Assembly: GCA_946539855.1 (NCBI GenBank)
Contig: CAMNHV010000054.1
Span: forward strand, 1-11,263
Direction of reading: 5' to 3'
From: CAG-791 sp002449595
GTDB taxonomy: Bacteria > Bacillota > Clostridia > Lachnospirales > Lachnospiraceae
Length of the DNA stretch: 11,263 bases
A model generated the notes under the pieces. The model was not told the origin of the DNA and did no database searches. It saw only the letters and a program-made list of their open reading frames with translations. A program made the translations under genes and the position numbers. Positions 1 to 6,180 of the stretch are shown here, in pieces (the stretch's first letter is position 1; every line of letters begins with the position of its first letter).

Positions 1-1
1 A

Positions 2-148
2 TCCCTACGCAAAATACGTAGAAATTTGGTACTGATTCTACGCAATTTGCGTAGTAACATGGAAGCGGATGCTACTATGGAAAAGAAGCCGCTCGATCCG
101 ACAAAGAACAGAAAGTGTGCAGGGAAGAGTATCTCTGTGAGGAGATGA
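2..148 (+). CDS. Open frame ending just before the kinase-GH2 gene (upstream gene tail or leader peptide)
   Basis: This frame is open from the left edge of the window to the TGA at 146-148. It could be the 3' end of an upstream gene (48 codons visible). It could also be a 29-codon leader peptide starting at ATG 59, reading MEADATMEKKPLDPTK and so on to a basic end SISVRR. The stop lies three bases before the ATG at 152, and the ribosome binding site of the next gene is inside this frame, so translation could be coupled. There is no convincing ribosome binding site before ATG 59 or ATG 77. The presence of two palindromes in the first 54 bases argues that this part is regulatory rather than coding. 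I recognise no family. Confidence 0.22.
   Translation, partial: SLRKIRRNLVLILRNLRSNMEADATMEKKPLDPTKNRKCAGKSISVRR
5..21. promoter_or_regulatory. Palindromic site 1, imperfect (candidate operator)
   Basis: CTACGCAAAATACGTAG is 17 bp with outer arms CTACG/CGTAG. Its first eight bases are identical to those of the perfect palindrome at 38-54, and only the inner part of the right half deviates. The pair sits just upstream of the kinase-GH2 gene in AT-rich DNA. This fits a tandem operator for a dimeric helix-turn-helix repressor, but no regulator gene lies in the window and I do not recognise the motif. Confidence 0.45.
38..54. promoter_or_regulatory. Palindromic site 2, perfect (candidate operator)
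   Basis: CTACGCAATTTGCGTAG is a perfect 17-bp palindrome: 8-bp arms around one central base. It starts 33 bp after site 1, about three turns of B-DNA, so two dimers would sit on the same face of the helix. It lies 97 bp upstream of the start codon at 152. The most likely role is control of that gene or operon. As RNA it could also form an 8-bp stem, but the loop would be too small, so a DNA site is more plausible. Confidence 0.5.
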
Positions 149-151
149 AAT

Positions 152-3100
152 ATGAGGGACGGATATATCACAGCAGAGCTGACCATCAACGGGCTGCCTG
201 TCAGGGCGGAATATACGGAATCCTCAGTGAAAAGCATTTTCCGGCCGCTCCTCGCTGATCTGAGGCGGAAGGTTGCTGATCTGCGCGCGGAGGGAACGGC
301 GCGGCCGCTGATCGTATTTCTGGCGGCGCCTCCCGGCGCGGGGAAGTCGACGCTTGCGTGCTTTCTGGAGCAGCTTGCGGAGCAGGCTGAGGGCGGCAAA
401 GCAGCAGAGATAGGGACCGGCGAACAGACCGCCAGCGGGACCTCTGCATCGGTGGATAACGGTGGTGAGAAATGCTCATTTCAGACGCTCGGCCTCGACG
501 GCTTCCACCACACGGCGGCCTACCTGAAGTCGACAAAAGGAATGTACTCCTGGGAGTGCGCGCCGCATGAAGTGCTGCTGCAGAGCGTCAAAGGGGCGCC
601 GGAGTCATACGACACCGCTCTGTTTGCGGAGAAGCTCCGCGCAGTCAGGAATGAGGACGGCACGCCGGTTTTCTGGCCGGTCTACGACCGCCAGCTCCAC
701 GACGTCGTGCCGGACAGGATTCCGGTGACGGGAGATATTCTGCTGATCGAGGGGAACTGGCTTCTCCTTAGCGGATCGCCGTGGAAGGAGATCGCGGAAG
801 AATATGCGGACTATACGATCTTTATCCGCGCGGAGGAAGAGCAGCTAAGGGACCGCCTCATCCATCGCAAAGTCATGGGAGGAAAGACCGAAGCGGAGGG
901 CAGAGCCTGGTACGACGCCGTCGACGGGCCGAACGTGCGCCGCGTGCTGCAATGCTCCGCGCCGGCCGACCTCACACTTCGAATGGTCAGCGACGGGGAC
1001 TACCGGCAGCAGAAACAGCAGGAGGAGACCATGAAACAGCAGAACACGATCCGGATGGAACTGGACAGGGACTGGCACTTTCACAGAGGCGCGGCGAAGC
1101 GCTGGAAGAGGCTCGACCACGACACCGTCTACGCGATGACGAAAGCCGGACAGGAAGTCGGCGATATGGAGATCTTCCTGCACGAAAACGATTGGACGGA
1201 CGTGTCCGTCCCGCACGACTGGAGCACCATGGAGGCGTCGGATCCGGACGAGATGCCGGACAACGGCTTCAAGCCGCGCGGCGAGGGCTGGTACTACACA
1301 AAGGTGCAGCTGCCCGCCTACGAGGACGACGCCTGCGTCACGCTGACCTTCGAGGGAATCATGGGCGAGAGCGTGATCTACGTGAACGGCGTGCTGGCGG
1401 AGCGCAATCCATCCGGCTACACGGCTTTCAACTTTGAGATCTCCGACTATGTGCTGCCCGGCGAGGCGGCGGAGATCGTCGTGCATGCGGACAACACGAA
1501 CTGGGAAGGCTGGTGGTATGAAGGCGCCGGCATCTATCGGCCGGTGTATCTCACGATCGCGCCGGCGGTGCACGTCACCGAGGGCGGCGTCTTCGCGAAG
1601 CCTGTCTGTAACGGAGCGCCGGACGGCACATGGACGCTTGAAATGAGCGCGGAGCTGGAGAACACTTCCGGCGAAGACGAGAAGGTCTGCGTGGTCTTCT
1701 CCCTGCAGAAGGACGAAGGCGCTGTGGACGAGAGCACCTTCGTCACCGTCCCGAAATACGGCACAGCCACGGCGAAGGCGCAGATCACTGTGCAGCAGCC
1801 CAAACTCTGGTCACCCGACGATCCGCAGCTCTACCGTCTCGAGACCTCCGTCGTCGGCGACGCCGCAGAAGAGGCCGCAGAACCGCTGCAGAAGATCTGC
1901 ACCCCGGTCGGCTTCCGCAAGATCGAGTGGACGGACCACGGGATGTTCATCAATGGGGAAAAGACGCCCGTCCGCGGCATCTGCTGCCACCAGGATCACG
2001 CCGGCGTCGGGATCGCCATCACGCGCTCCCTCCTGCGCTACCGCATCGGCAAACTCAGGGCGATGGGCTGCAACGCCCTCCGCTGCGCGCACAACTGCCC
2101 GTCGGAGGACCTCCTCGCCGTCTGCGACGAGATGGGCATGCTCGTCATGGCGGAGAACCGCCACTACCGCAGCTCGGACGAAGTCATGCAGCAGCTCGAC
2201 GCGCTGACGAGGACCAGCCGCAACCACCCGAGCGTCTTCCTCTACAGCCTCTTCAACGAAGAGCCCTGGCAGGCAGAGACGAGAGGCCGCCGTATGGCGG
2301 AGAAGATGCTCCGCCGGATCCGGGAAAAGGATGACTCCCGCCCGATCACAGCTGCGATGAACGGAGGGGTCCTGACGAAGGAGAACGCCTCCGACGTGCT
2401 GGACGTCGCCGGCATGAACTACTTCATAGAGGACTACAACACGTACGCAAAACGGCGCCCCGGCCATCCGATGGTCGGCACCGAGAACGGCCCGCTGTAC
2501 GCGACCCGCGGCATCTACCGCGACGACGAAAAAGAGCAGGTCTACAACAGCTATGGCCTGACCACGGCGTTTTTCGGGAATACGCTGCAGGACACGATGG
2601 AAGCGCTGGAAGGCGCGCCGCAGGTCGCGGGCGTCTTCGTCTGGGGCGGCTTTGACTACCGCGGAGAGCCGCAGCCCTTCGAGTGGCCGAGCGTCTTCTC
2701 GCACTGGGGCCTCACGGACAACTGCGGATTCGAGAAGGACACCTTCTACATGCTCCGCAGCTATTACAGCGACGGCGACGAGCCGATGCTGCACCTGCTT
2801 CCCCACTGGAACCACGCGGCGGGAGAGACGGTGCGCGTCTGCGCGATGACGAACTGCGACAGCGTGCAGCTGTTTGTCAATGACAAGCCTTACGAGGAGA
2901 AAAAGGTCGTCCGCCGCAGGGCCGAGTGGGAAGTCCCCTTCGAGGCGGGCGAGATCCGCGTGGTCGCTGTGAAATTCATTGAAGGTAAGAAGGCAGACGA
3001 GATCCGCCCTGTCCTGCCGCCGGCGCTCTCCCTGCATGACGAGCATATCACAGCAGAGTGCGAGGAGATGGAAGGCGGGACGCAGGTCACGCTCTCTTCG

Positions 3101-3439
3101 GTCGTCACAACGGCGGGCGAAGCAGCGGCGGTCGCAGTCACGGACGCGGCGCCGGAGGAGGACTATGATTCCTCGATCCTGAATATCTGTCTCGTGGATG
3201 CGGCGGGACGCCCGGTCCCTGGTAGAAAAGCAGACCGCCCCGTCCTCTTCGACGTCCAGGCCGGTACGCTTGTGGGCGTCGGCAACGGCGACCCGAACGG
3301 GACGCAGCCGGACCTCGCGGAGACCGTGCCGACGTTCTGCGGCAAATGCCAGGCAATCGTGCTGCCGGACCGGGAAGGAAAAGTGCGGGTCACCGTGAAG
3401 GCGGAAGGCCTGCCGGAGGCGGTGTTCTCGAGGGGCTGA
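152..3439 (+). CDS. Kinase-like P-loop domain fused to GH2 glycosidase (beta-galactosidase-like)
   Basis: The frame encodes 1095 residues. Residues 1-293 resemble the nucleoside/sugar kinase branch related to uridine kinase and pantothenate kinase. They show a Walker A loop (PPGAGKST, about 60-67), LDGFH at 115-119, PVYDR at 176-180 and IEGNWLLL at 199-206. Residues 75-109 are a low-complexity insert between Walker A and LDGFH. Residues 294-1095 form a complete GH2 enzyme: a sugar-binding sandwich (about 300-470), an Ig-like domain (480-580), a TIM barrel (590-870), then a DUF4982-like domain (VQLFVN, 905-910) and a C-terminal Ig-like domain with VGVGNGDPNG (1041-1050). The predicted acid/base is E703 in SLFNEEP and the nucleophile is E778 in VGTENG. 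There is no signal peptide, so it should be cytoplasmic. The start has GAGGAG at 140-145, six bases before ATG. M294 has its own ribosome binding site, so a free GH2 protein may also be made. The domain identities are secure; the exact sugar is unknown. Releasing a sugar and phosphorylating it in one polypeptide is inference. Confidence 0.85.
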   Translation: MRDGYITAELTINGLPVRAEYTESSVKSIFRPLLADLRRKVADLRAEGTARPLIVFLAAPPGAGKSTLACFLEQLAEQAEGGKAAEIGTGEQTASGTSASVDNGGEKCSFQTLGLDGFHHTAAYLKSTKGMYSWECAPHEVLLQSVKGAPESYDTALFAEKLRAVRNEDGTPVFWPVYDRQLHDVVPDRIPVTGDILLIEGNWLLLSGSPWKEIAEEYADYTIFIRAEEEQLRDRLIHRKVMGGKTEAEGRAWYDAVDGPNVRRVLQCSAPADLTLRMVSDGDYRQQKQQEETMKQQNTIRMELDRDWHFHRGAAKRWKRLDHDTVYAMTKAGQEVGDMEIFLHENDWTDVSVPHDWSTMEASDPDEMPDNGFKPRGEGWYYTKVQLPAYEDDACVTLTFEGIMGESVIYVNGVLAERNPSGYTAFNFEISDYVLPGEAAEIVVHADNTNWEGWWYEGAGIYRPVYLTIAPAVHVTEGGVFAKPVCNGAPDGTWTLEMSAELENTSGEDEKVCVVFSLQKDEGAVDESTFVTVPKYGTATAKAQITVQQPKLWSPDDPQLYRLETSVVGDAAEEAAEPLQKICTPVGFRKIEWTDHGMFINGEKTPVRGICCHQDHAGVGIAITRSLLRYRIGKLRAMGCNALRCAHNCPSEDLLAVCDEMGMLVMAENRHYRSSDEVMQQLDALTRTSRNHPSVFLYSLFNEEPWQAETRGRRMAEKMLRRIREKDDSRPITAAMNGGVLTKENASDVLDVAGMNYFIEDYNTYAKRRPGHPMVGTENGPLYATRGIYRDDEKEQVYNSYGLTTAFFGNTLQDTMEALEGAPQVAGVFVWGGFDYRGEPQPFEWPSVFSHWGLTDNCGFEKDTFYMLRSYYSDGDEPMLHLLPHWNHAAGETVRVCAMTNCDSVQLFVNDKPYEEKKVVRRRAEWEVPFEAGEIRVVAVKFIEGKKADEIRPVLPPALSLHDEHITAECEEMEGGTQVTLSSVVTTAGEAAAVAVTDAAPEEDYDSSILNICLVDAAGRPVPGRKADRPVLFDVQAGTLVGVGNGDPNGTQPDLAETVPTFCGKCQAIVLPDREGKVRVTVKAEGLPEAVFSRG
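1020..1033 (+). promoter_or_regulatory. Internal ribosome binding site and start codon at the kinase/GH2 junction
   Basis: AGGAGG at 1020-1025 is followed after five bases by ATG at 1031-1033, in frame as codon 294 of the long frame. The residues after this Met (KQQNTIRMELDRDWHFHRG) look like a normal GH2 N-terminus. Translation from here would give a stand-alone 802-residue GH2 protein. The Gln-rich codons just upstream include several CAG codons, each one substitution from TAG. The fused frame could therefore derive from two adjacent genes by loss of a stop. Confidence 0.65.
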
Positions 3440-3471
3440 TAAAACCTTTTCATTAAAGAAATGGCAGAAAG

Positions 3472-3491
3472 CGGCGTGTGAAAACGCGCCG
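3472..3491 (+). other. GAAA-tetraloop hairpin before the ABC gene
   Basis: CGGCGTGT (3472-3479) pairs with ACGCGCCG (3484-3491), including one G-U pair, around a GAAA loop of the stable GNRA type. No T-run follows, so it is not a terminator. It ends ten bases before the ATG at 3502 and just before the GGTGAAG ribosome binding site. It may stabilise the downstream mRNA end or modulate translation of the ABC gene; this is inference. Confidence 0.45.
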
Positions 3492-3501
3492 ATGGTGAAG
3501 A

Positions 3502-5280
3502 ATGAACACGGATAACAACAAAGGCGCGCAGACCTACTCGTCCGCGACGCTGATCAGAAGATACTGGCCGTATCTGGCCAAATATAAGAAGCTGCTGTTT
3601 CTGGACCTGTTCTTCGCGGGGCTGACGACGCTGTGCGACATCGTGCTCCCGATGATCATGCGGCAGCTCACGAACGCGGCGCTCGGGAACGCCGCCGCGC
3701 TGACGGCGCAGGCGGTGCTGCGGATGGCGATGCTTTACGTCGCCCTGCGGATCATCGACGCGGCCGCGAATTTCTACATGCAGTCGCAGGGACACATCAT
3801 GGGCGTCTACATCGAGACCGACATGAGAAGAAGCGCGTTTGACGTGCTGCTGCGCCTGTCCGGCACCTATTACAGCAACCACAAGATCGGCCAGATCATG
3901 GGCCGCATCACCAACGATCTGTTCGACGTGACGGAATTCTCGCACCACTGCCCGGAGGAATTCTTCATCGCTTCGATCAAGATCGTCGTCTCCTTCGTGA
4001 TCCTCGGGCGGATCTCCCTGCCGCTGACGCTGCTGATCTTCCTGTGGCTGCCGCTGATGTTTTTCGTGTCCGTGAAGATCAATCACTGGCTGCGGTCCAC
4101 GCAGAAGGCGCAGCGGTTCCAGGTCGGCGAGCTGAACGCCGCGATCGAGGACAGCCTGCTCGGCGAGCGCATCATCAAGGCCTTCACGGCGGAGGATGAG
4201 GAGCGCAGCAAATTTGAGGAAGGGAACGTCGAGTTCCAGAGAATCAAGAAAAAGTCTTACTACGCCATGGCGACGTTCGGCACGTCCACAAGGCTGTTCG
4301 ACGGCCTCATGTACACGGTGGTCATCGTCGCGGGCGGCCTGTCGCTGACGCGCGGCGCAATCAGTGCCGGCGACCTTGTGGCGTATATTCTCTACGTGTC
4401 GACGCTGATTGCGACGATTCGACGGATCGTCGAGTTCACCGAGCAGTTCCAGCGCGGCATGACCGGAATCGAGCGGTTCTTCGAGATCGTCGACACGCCG
4501 ATTGAGATCAAAGACGCTGAGAACGCCGGCGAGCTGCACGTGACGGAAGGCGGCATCGAGTTTGACCACGTGTACTTCGAATATCCCGACGACCACAACA
4601 AGGTCCTGCGGGACCTGAACCTGAAGGTGAAGCCCGGGGAGAACCTCGCGATCGTCGGCGCGTCCGGCGGCGGAAAGACGACGATCTGCAACCTGATCCC
4701 GCGCTTCTACGACCTGACGGACGGAGTCATCCGGATCGACGGGCAGGACATCAGCCGGGTGACGCTGAAGTCGCTGCGCAGTTCCATCGGCATCGTGCAG
4801 CAGGACGTCTACCTGTTCAGCGGCACGATCCGCGACAACGTGGCTTACGGAAAACCCGGCGCTACCGAGGCGGAGATCCTGGAAGCCATCCGGCTCGCCG
4901 GCGCGGACGAGTTTGTGAATGAGCTCCCGAACGGGATCGACACTTACATCGGCGAGCGCGGCGTCAAGCTCTCCGGCGGGCAGAAGCAGAGACTGTCCAT
5001 CGCCAGAGTCTTCCTCAAGGATCCGCGTATCCTCATCCTGGATGAGGCGACGAGCGCGCTCGACAACGAGAGCGAGCTCATCGTCAGCGCGAGCCTGAAG
5101 GATCTCTCGAAGGGCAGGACGACCATCACCATCGCGCACCGCCTGACGACCGTGCAGGATGCTGACCGCATCCTTGTCCTCGGGAAGAACGGCATCGAGG
5201 AAGAGGGCACGCACGAGGAGCTTCTGGCGAAGCAGGGCGAGTACTACCGGCTCTGGTATCGGATGGCGGCGGAGACCTGA
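3502..5280 (+). CDS. ABC transporter half-transporter (exporter type, membrane plus ATPase domains)
   Basis: 592 residues, the usual length for a type IV (MsbA/BmrA-like) half-exporter that works as a dimer in the cytoplasmic membrane. The membrane domain spans about 20-315, with hydrophobic segments near 32-55, 72-92, 157-192 and 268-305. The ATPase domain (about 350-585) is complete: Walker A GASGGGKTT (386-394), Q-loop QQD (433-435), signature LSGGQ (490-494), Walker B LILDEA (511-516) and switch His H546 in IAHRLTT. All catalytic residues are present, so it should be active. The start ATG has a moderate ribosome binding site (GGTGAAG). The gene lies 62 bp after the kinase-GH2 frame with no terminator between, so co-transcription is likely. 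It has no adjacent partner half-transporter, which favours a homodimer. The substrate cannot be read from the sequence; lipids, peptides or drugs are typical for the family. Confidence 0.93.
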   Translation: MNTDNNKGAQTYSSATLIRRYWPYLAKYKKLLFLDLFFAGLTTLCDIVLPMIMRQLTNAALGNAAALTAQAVLRMAMLYVALRIIDAAANFYMQSQGHIMGVYIETDMRRSAFDVLLRLSGTYYSNHKIGQIMGRITNDLFDVTEFSHHCPEEFFIASIKIVVSFVILGRISLPLTLLIFLWLPLMFFVSVKINHWLRSTQKAQRFQVGELNAAIEDSLLGERIIKAFTAEDEERSKFEEGNVEFQRIKKKSYYAMATFGTSTRLFDGLMYTVVIVAGGLSLTRGAISAGDLVAYILYVSTLIATIRRIVEFTEQFQRGMTGIERFFEIVDTPIEIKDAENAGELHVTEGGIEFDHVYFEYPDDHNKVLRDLNLKVKPGENLAIVGASGGGKTTICNLIPRFYDLTDGVIRIDGQDISRVTLKSLRSSIGIVQQDVYLFSGTIRDNVAYGKPGATEAEILEAIRLAGADEFVNELPNGIDTYIGERGVKLSGGQKQRLSIARVFLKDPRILILDEATSALDNESELIVSASLKDLSKGRTTITIAHRLTTVQDADRILVLGKNGIEEEGTHEELLAKQGEYYRLWYRMAAET

Positions 5281-5310
5281 ATGAGCCGTCGAATGGCATC
5301 GGAGACTTGA
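5260..5310 (+). repeat. Duplicated 3' end of the ABC gene (two 21-bp copies, 30-bp period)
   Basis: Positions 5260-5280, the last codons and stop of the ABC gene, match 5290-5310 at 17 of 21 bases, including the stop codon. Both copies read Arg-Met-Ala-(Ala/Ser)-Glu-Thr-stop in the same relative frame. The second copy closes a nine-codon mini-frame beginning with ATG at 5281, directly after the ABC stop. This looks like an old tandem duplication of the gene end. Confidence 0.55.
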
Positions 5311-5392
5311 GTATTCCGGCAGGCGGGGAGACAGGATCCAGTAACCGAAACCGGGGAGACGAAACACGAACTGCAGAGGGAGCCGGAGAGAC
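5271..5392 (+). repeat. Degenerate array of GGAGAC-type motifs
   Basis: GAGAC recurs at 5272, 5302, 5328, 5356 and 5388, at intervals of 30, 26, 28 and 32 bp, mostly preceded by CGG or CGGG. The first two belong to the duplicated ABC gene end; the last is part of the methyltransferase ribosome binding region. The array fills the whole 112-bp gap between the two genes. It could be a decayed tandem repeat, or partly chance in purine-rich DNA. Confidence 0.35.
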
Positions 5393-6001
5393 ATGACAGA
5401 CCGCGAGTGGGATGAAAAACTGCATATTGAGACAGCCGGGCGGGATGACAGCTTCGAAGACGACCATCACCATCCCTACGAGCCCACGCCGTACGCCGTC
5501 CTCGAGAGGATCGCGCAGAGCGGATATCTGCATCCGGGCGACCAGATCGTGGATTACGGCAGCGGGAAAGGGCGTGCCGCATTCTATTTCCACTCGCAGC
5601 TCGGCTGCAGTGTGATCGGGATCGAGCGCGAGGCAGCGCTGTATCAGGATGCGATGGATAATGCGGTGTCGTACCGGGAAGGGACCGGCCTCCAGACAGA
5701 CGGCTTCCCCGGGATCTGGTTCCTGTGCGAGGATGCGGAGCAGTACGAGATCCCGGAGACGGACGCCTTCTATTTCTTCAATCCTTTTTCCGTGACGATC
5801 CTGCGCAGCGTTATCCGGAGGATCCTGGAGTCGTTCTATACTTACGGCCGTGCGACGAAGCTTTTCTTCTATTATCCGGAAGACGAGTGCGTCGCTTATC
5901 TCATGACGGAAGAAGAACTCGAGTACTTTGATGATATCAGCACGAAAGATCTCTTCGGGGACGACCCGCGCGAGTGTGTACTTGTGTTCGGAATCGGATG
6001 A
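5393..6001 (+). CDS. Class I SAM-dependent methyltransferase, small, substrate unknown
   Basis: 202 residues with a Rossmann-type methyltransferase core. SAM motif I is VDYGSGKGR (53-61), and the acidic residue that would bind the ribose hydroxyls is E78 in VIGIERE. A following acidic site is CEDAEQY (112-118). A motif-IV-like segment is FYFFNPFS (126-133), where NPF resembles the NPP[YF] loop of nitrogen or oxygen methylases only loosely. The N-terminus (to about residue 40) is acidic and His-rich (DDHHHPYEPTPY) and probably lies over the substrate. No DNA-recognition or membrane domain is visible, so the protein is probably cytoplasmic and acts on a small molecule or protein. The start ATG has GGAGAG seven bases or fewer upstream. 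It follows the ABC gene by 112 bp without a terminator, so the two may be co-transcribed. The fold is secure; the substrate is not. Confidence 0.85.
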   Translation: MTDREWDEKLHIETAGRDDSFEDDHHHPYEPTPYAVLERIAQSGYLHPGDQIVDYGSGKGRAAFYFHSQLGCSVIGIEREAALYQDAMDNAVSYREGTGLQTDGFPGIWFLCEDAEQYEIPETDAFYFFNPFSVTILRSVIRRILESFYTYGRATKLFFYYPEDECVAYLMTEEELEYFDDISTKDLFGDDPRECVLVFGIG

Positions 6002-6004
6002 GGG

Positions 6005-6033
6005 TTGACGGATGCGGAAAAACAATGTATAAA
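6005..6033 (+). promoter_or_regulatory. Sigma-70-type promoter of the DUF3793-flavodoxin unit
   Basis: TTGACG (6005-6010) and TATAAA (6028-6033) are separated by exactly 17 bp, close to the housekeeping consensus in both boxes. The -35 box begins three bases after the stop codon of the methyltransferase gene. Transcription would start near 6040, giving a leader of about 140 bases before the ATG at 6181. Confidence 0.75.
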
Positions 6034-6037
6034 TGAG

Positions 6038-6055
6038 TTAGTCGCAACAAACTAA
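6038..6055. promoter_or_regulatory. TTAGT...ACTAA inverted repeat over the predicted transcription start
   Basis: TTAGT (6038-6042) and ACTAA (6051-6055) form an inverted repeat with an 8-bp spacer, placed five bases after the -10 box and over the predicted +1. Repressor sites commonly occupy this position. The TTAG/CTAA half-sites recall operators of DtxR/IdeR/MntR-type metalloregulators. No such regulator is encoded in the window. Confidence 0.45.
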
Positions 6056-6149
6056 GCGGGCCGTGACGGATGTGCCGCGGCCTTCCTTAATCCTCCGAGG
6101 TTAGCTAAACCTAACCGCAACAGCGCTGTCACATGCGCGCGGCCCGCTT
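6054..6149 (+). other. Structured 5' leader enclosed by a 10-bp inverted repeat
   Basis: AAGCGGGCCG (6054-6063) pairs perfectly with CGGCCCGCTT (6140-6149). Inside, ATGTG (6070-6074) can pair with CACAT (6130-6134), GCGG (6077-6080) with CCGC (6115-6118), and GGTTAG (6099-6104) with CTAACC (6111-6116). ACAGCGCTGT (6120-6129) is a perfect 10-bp palindrome. An alternative pairing GTGAC (6063-6067)/GTCAC (6128-6132) competes with the ATGTG stem and takes the last base pair of the 10-bp stem. The region is non-coding and ends 31 bases before the start codon. A regulatory RNA is possible; I could not match it to a known riboswitch. Confidence 0.4.
6098..6116. promoter_or_regulatory. DtxR/IdeR-like operator in the leader
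   Basis: AGGTTAGCTAAACCT (6098-6112) matches the remembered DtxR/IdeR core AGGTTAGSCTAACCT at 13 of 15 positions. It also contains a perfect inverted repeat GGTTAG (6099-6104)/CTAACC (6111-6116). It lies about 60 bp downstream of the predicted transcription start. Together with the site at 6038-6055 it suggests iron- or manganese-dependent repression, which fits a flavodoxin operon. As RNA the same bases could form a 6-bp hairpin. Confidence 0.5.
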
Positions 6150-6180
6150 TGAAAAATCCATGGAACCGGAAGGACGAAGA

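Noticed and set aside
26..57. Promoter TTGGTA...TAGTAA near the twin palindromes
   Set aside because: The spacer would be 20 bp and both boxes are poor matches; not enough to call.
1811..3046. 411-codon open frame on the - strand
   Set aside because: It overlaps the GH2 catalytic domain in antisense and has no motif; it is a shadow of the real gene.
3163..5394. 743-codon open frame on the - strand
   Set aside because: It lies opposite the GH2 3' end and the ABC gene, whose domains and motifs are unmistakable. The antisense product is a low-complexity Arg/Asp/Val/His-rich string with no domain, as expected from GC-rich codon bias.
6061..6120. Molybdenum-cofactor or NiCo/iron riboswitch in the DUF3793 leader
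   Set aside because: CTCCGAGG and AACCGCAAC superficially recall the Moco motif, but the remaining conserved blocks are missing. The repeated AG-rich junction elements of NiCo are also absent. I left it as an unassigned structured leader.
6054..6153. Inverted repeat 6054-6063/6140-6149 followed by GAAAAA as a terminator
   Set aside because: The arms are 76 bases apart, no T-run follows, and it lies between a promoter and its gene.
6133..6180. Earlier ATG for the DUF3793 gene
   Set aside because: The extra 16 codons fall in the inverted-repeat leader, there is no ribosome binding site, and the added residues do not look like the family N-terminus. ATG 6181 has GGAAGGA.
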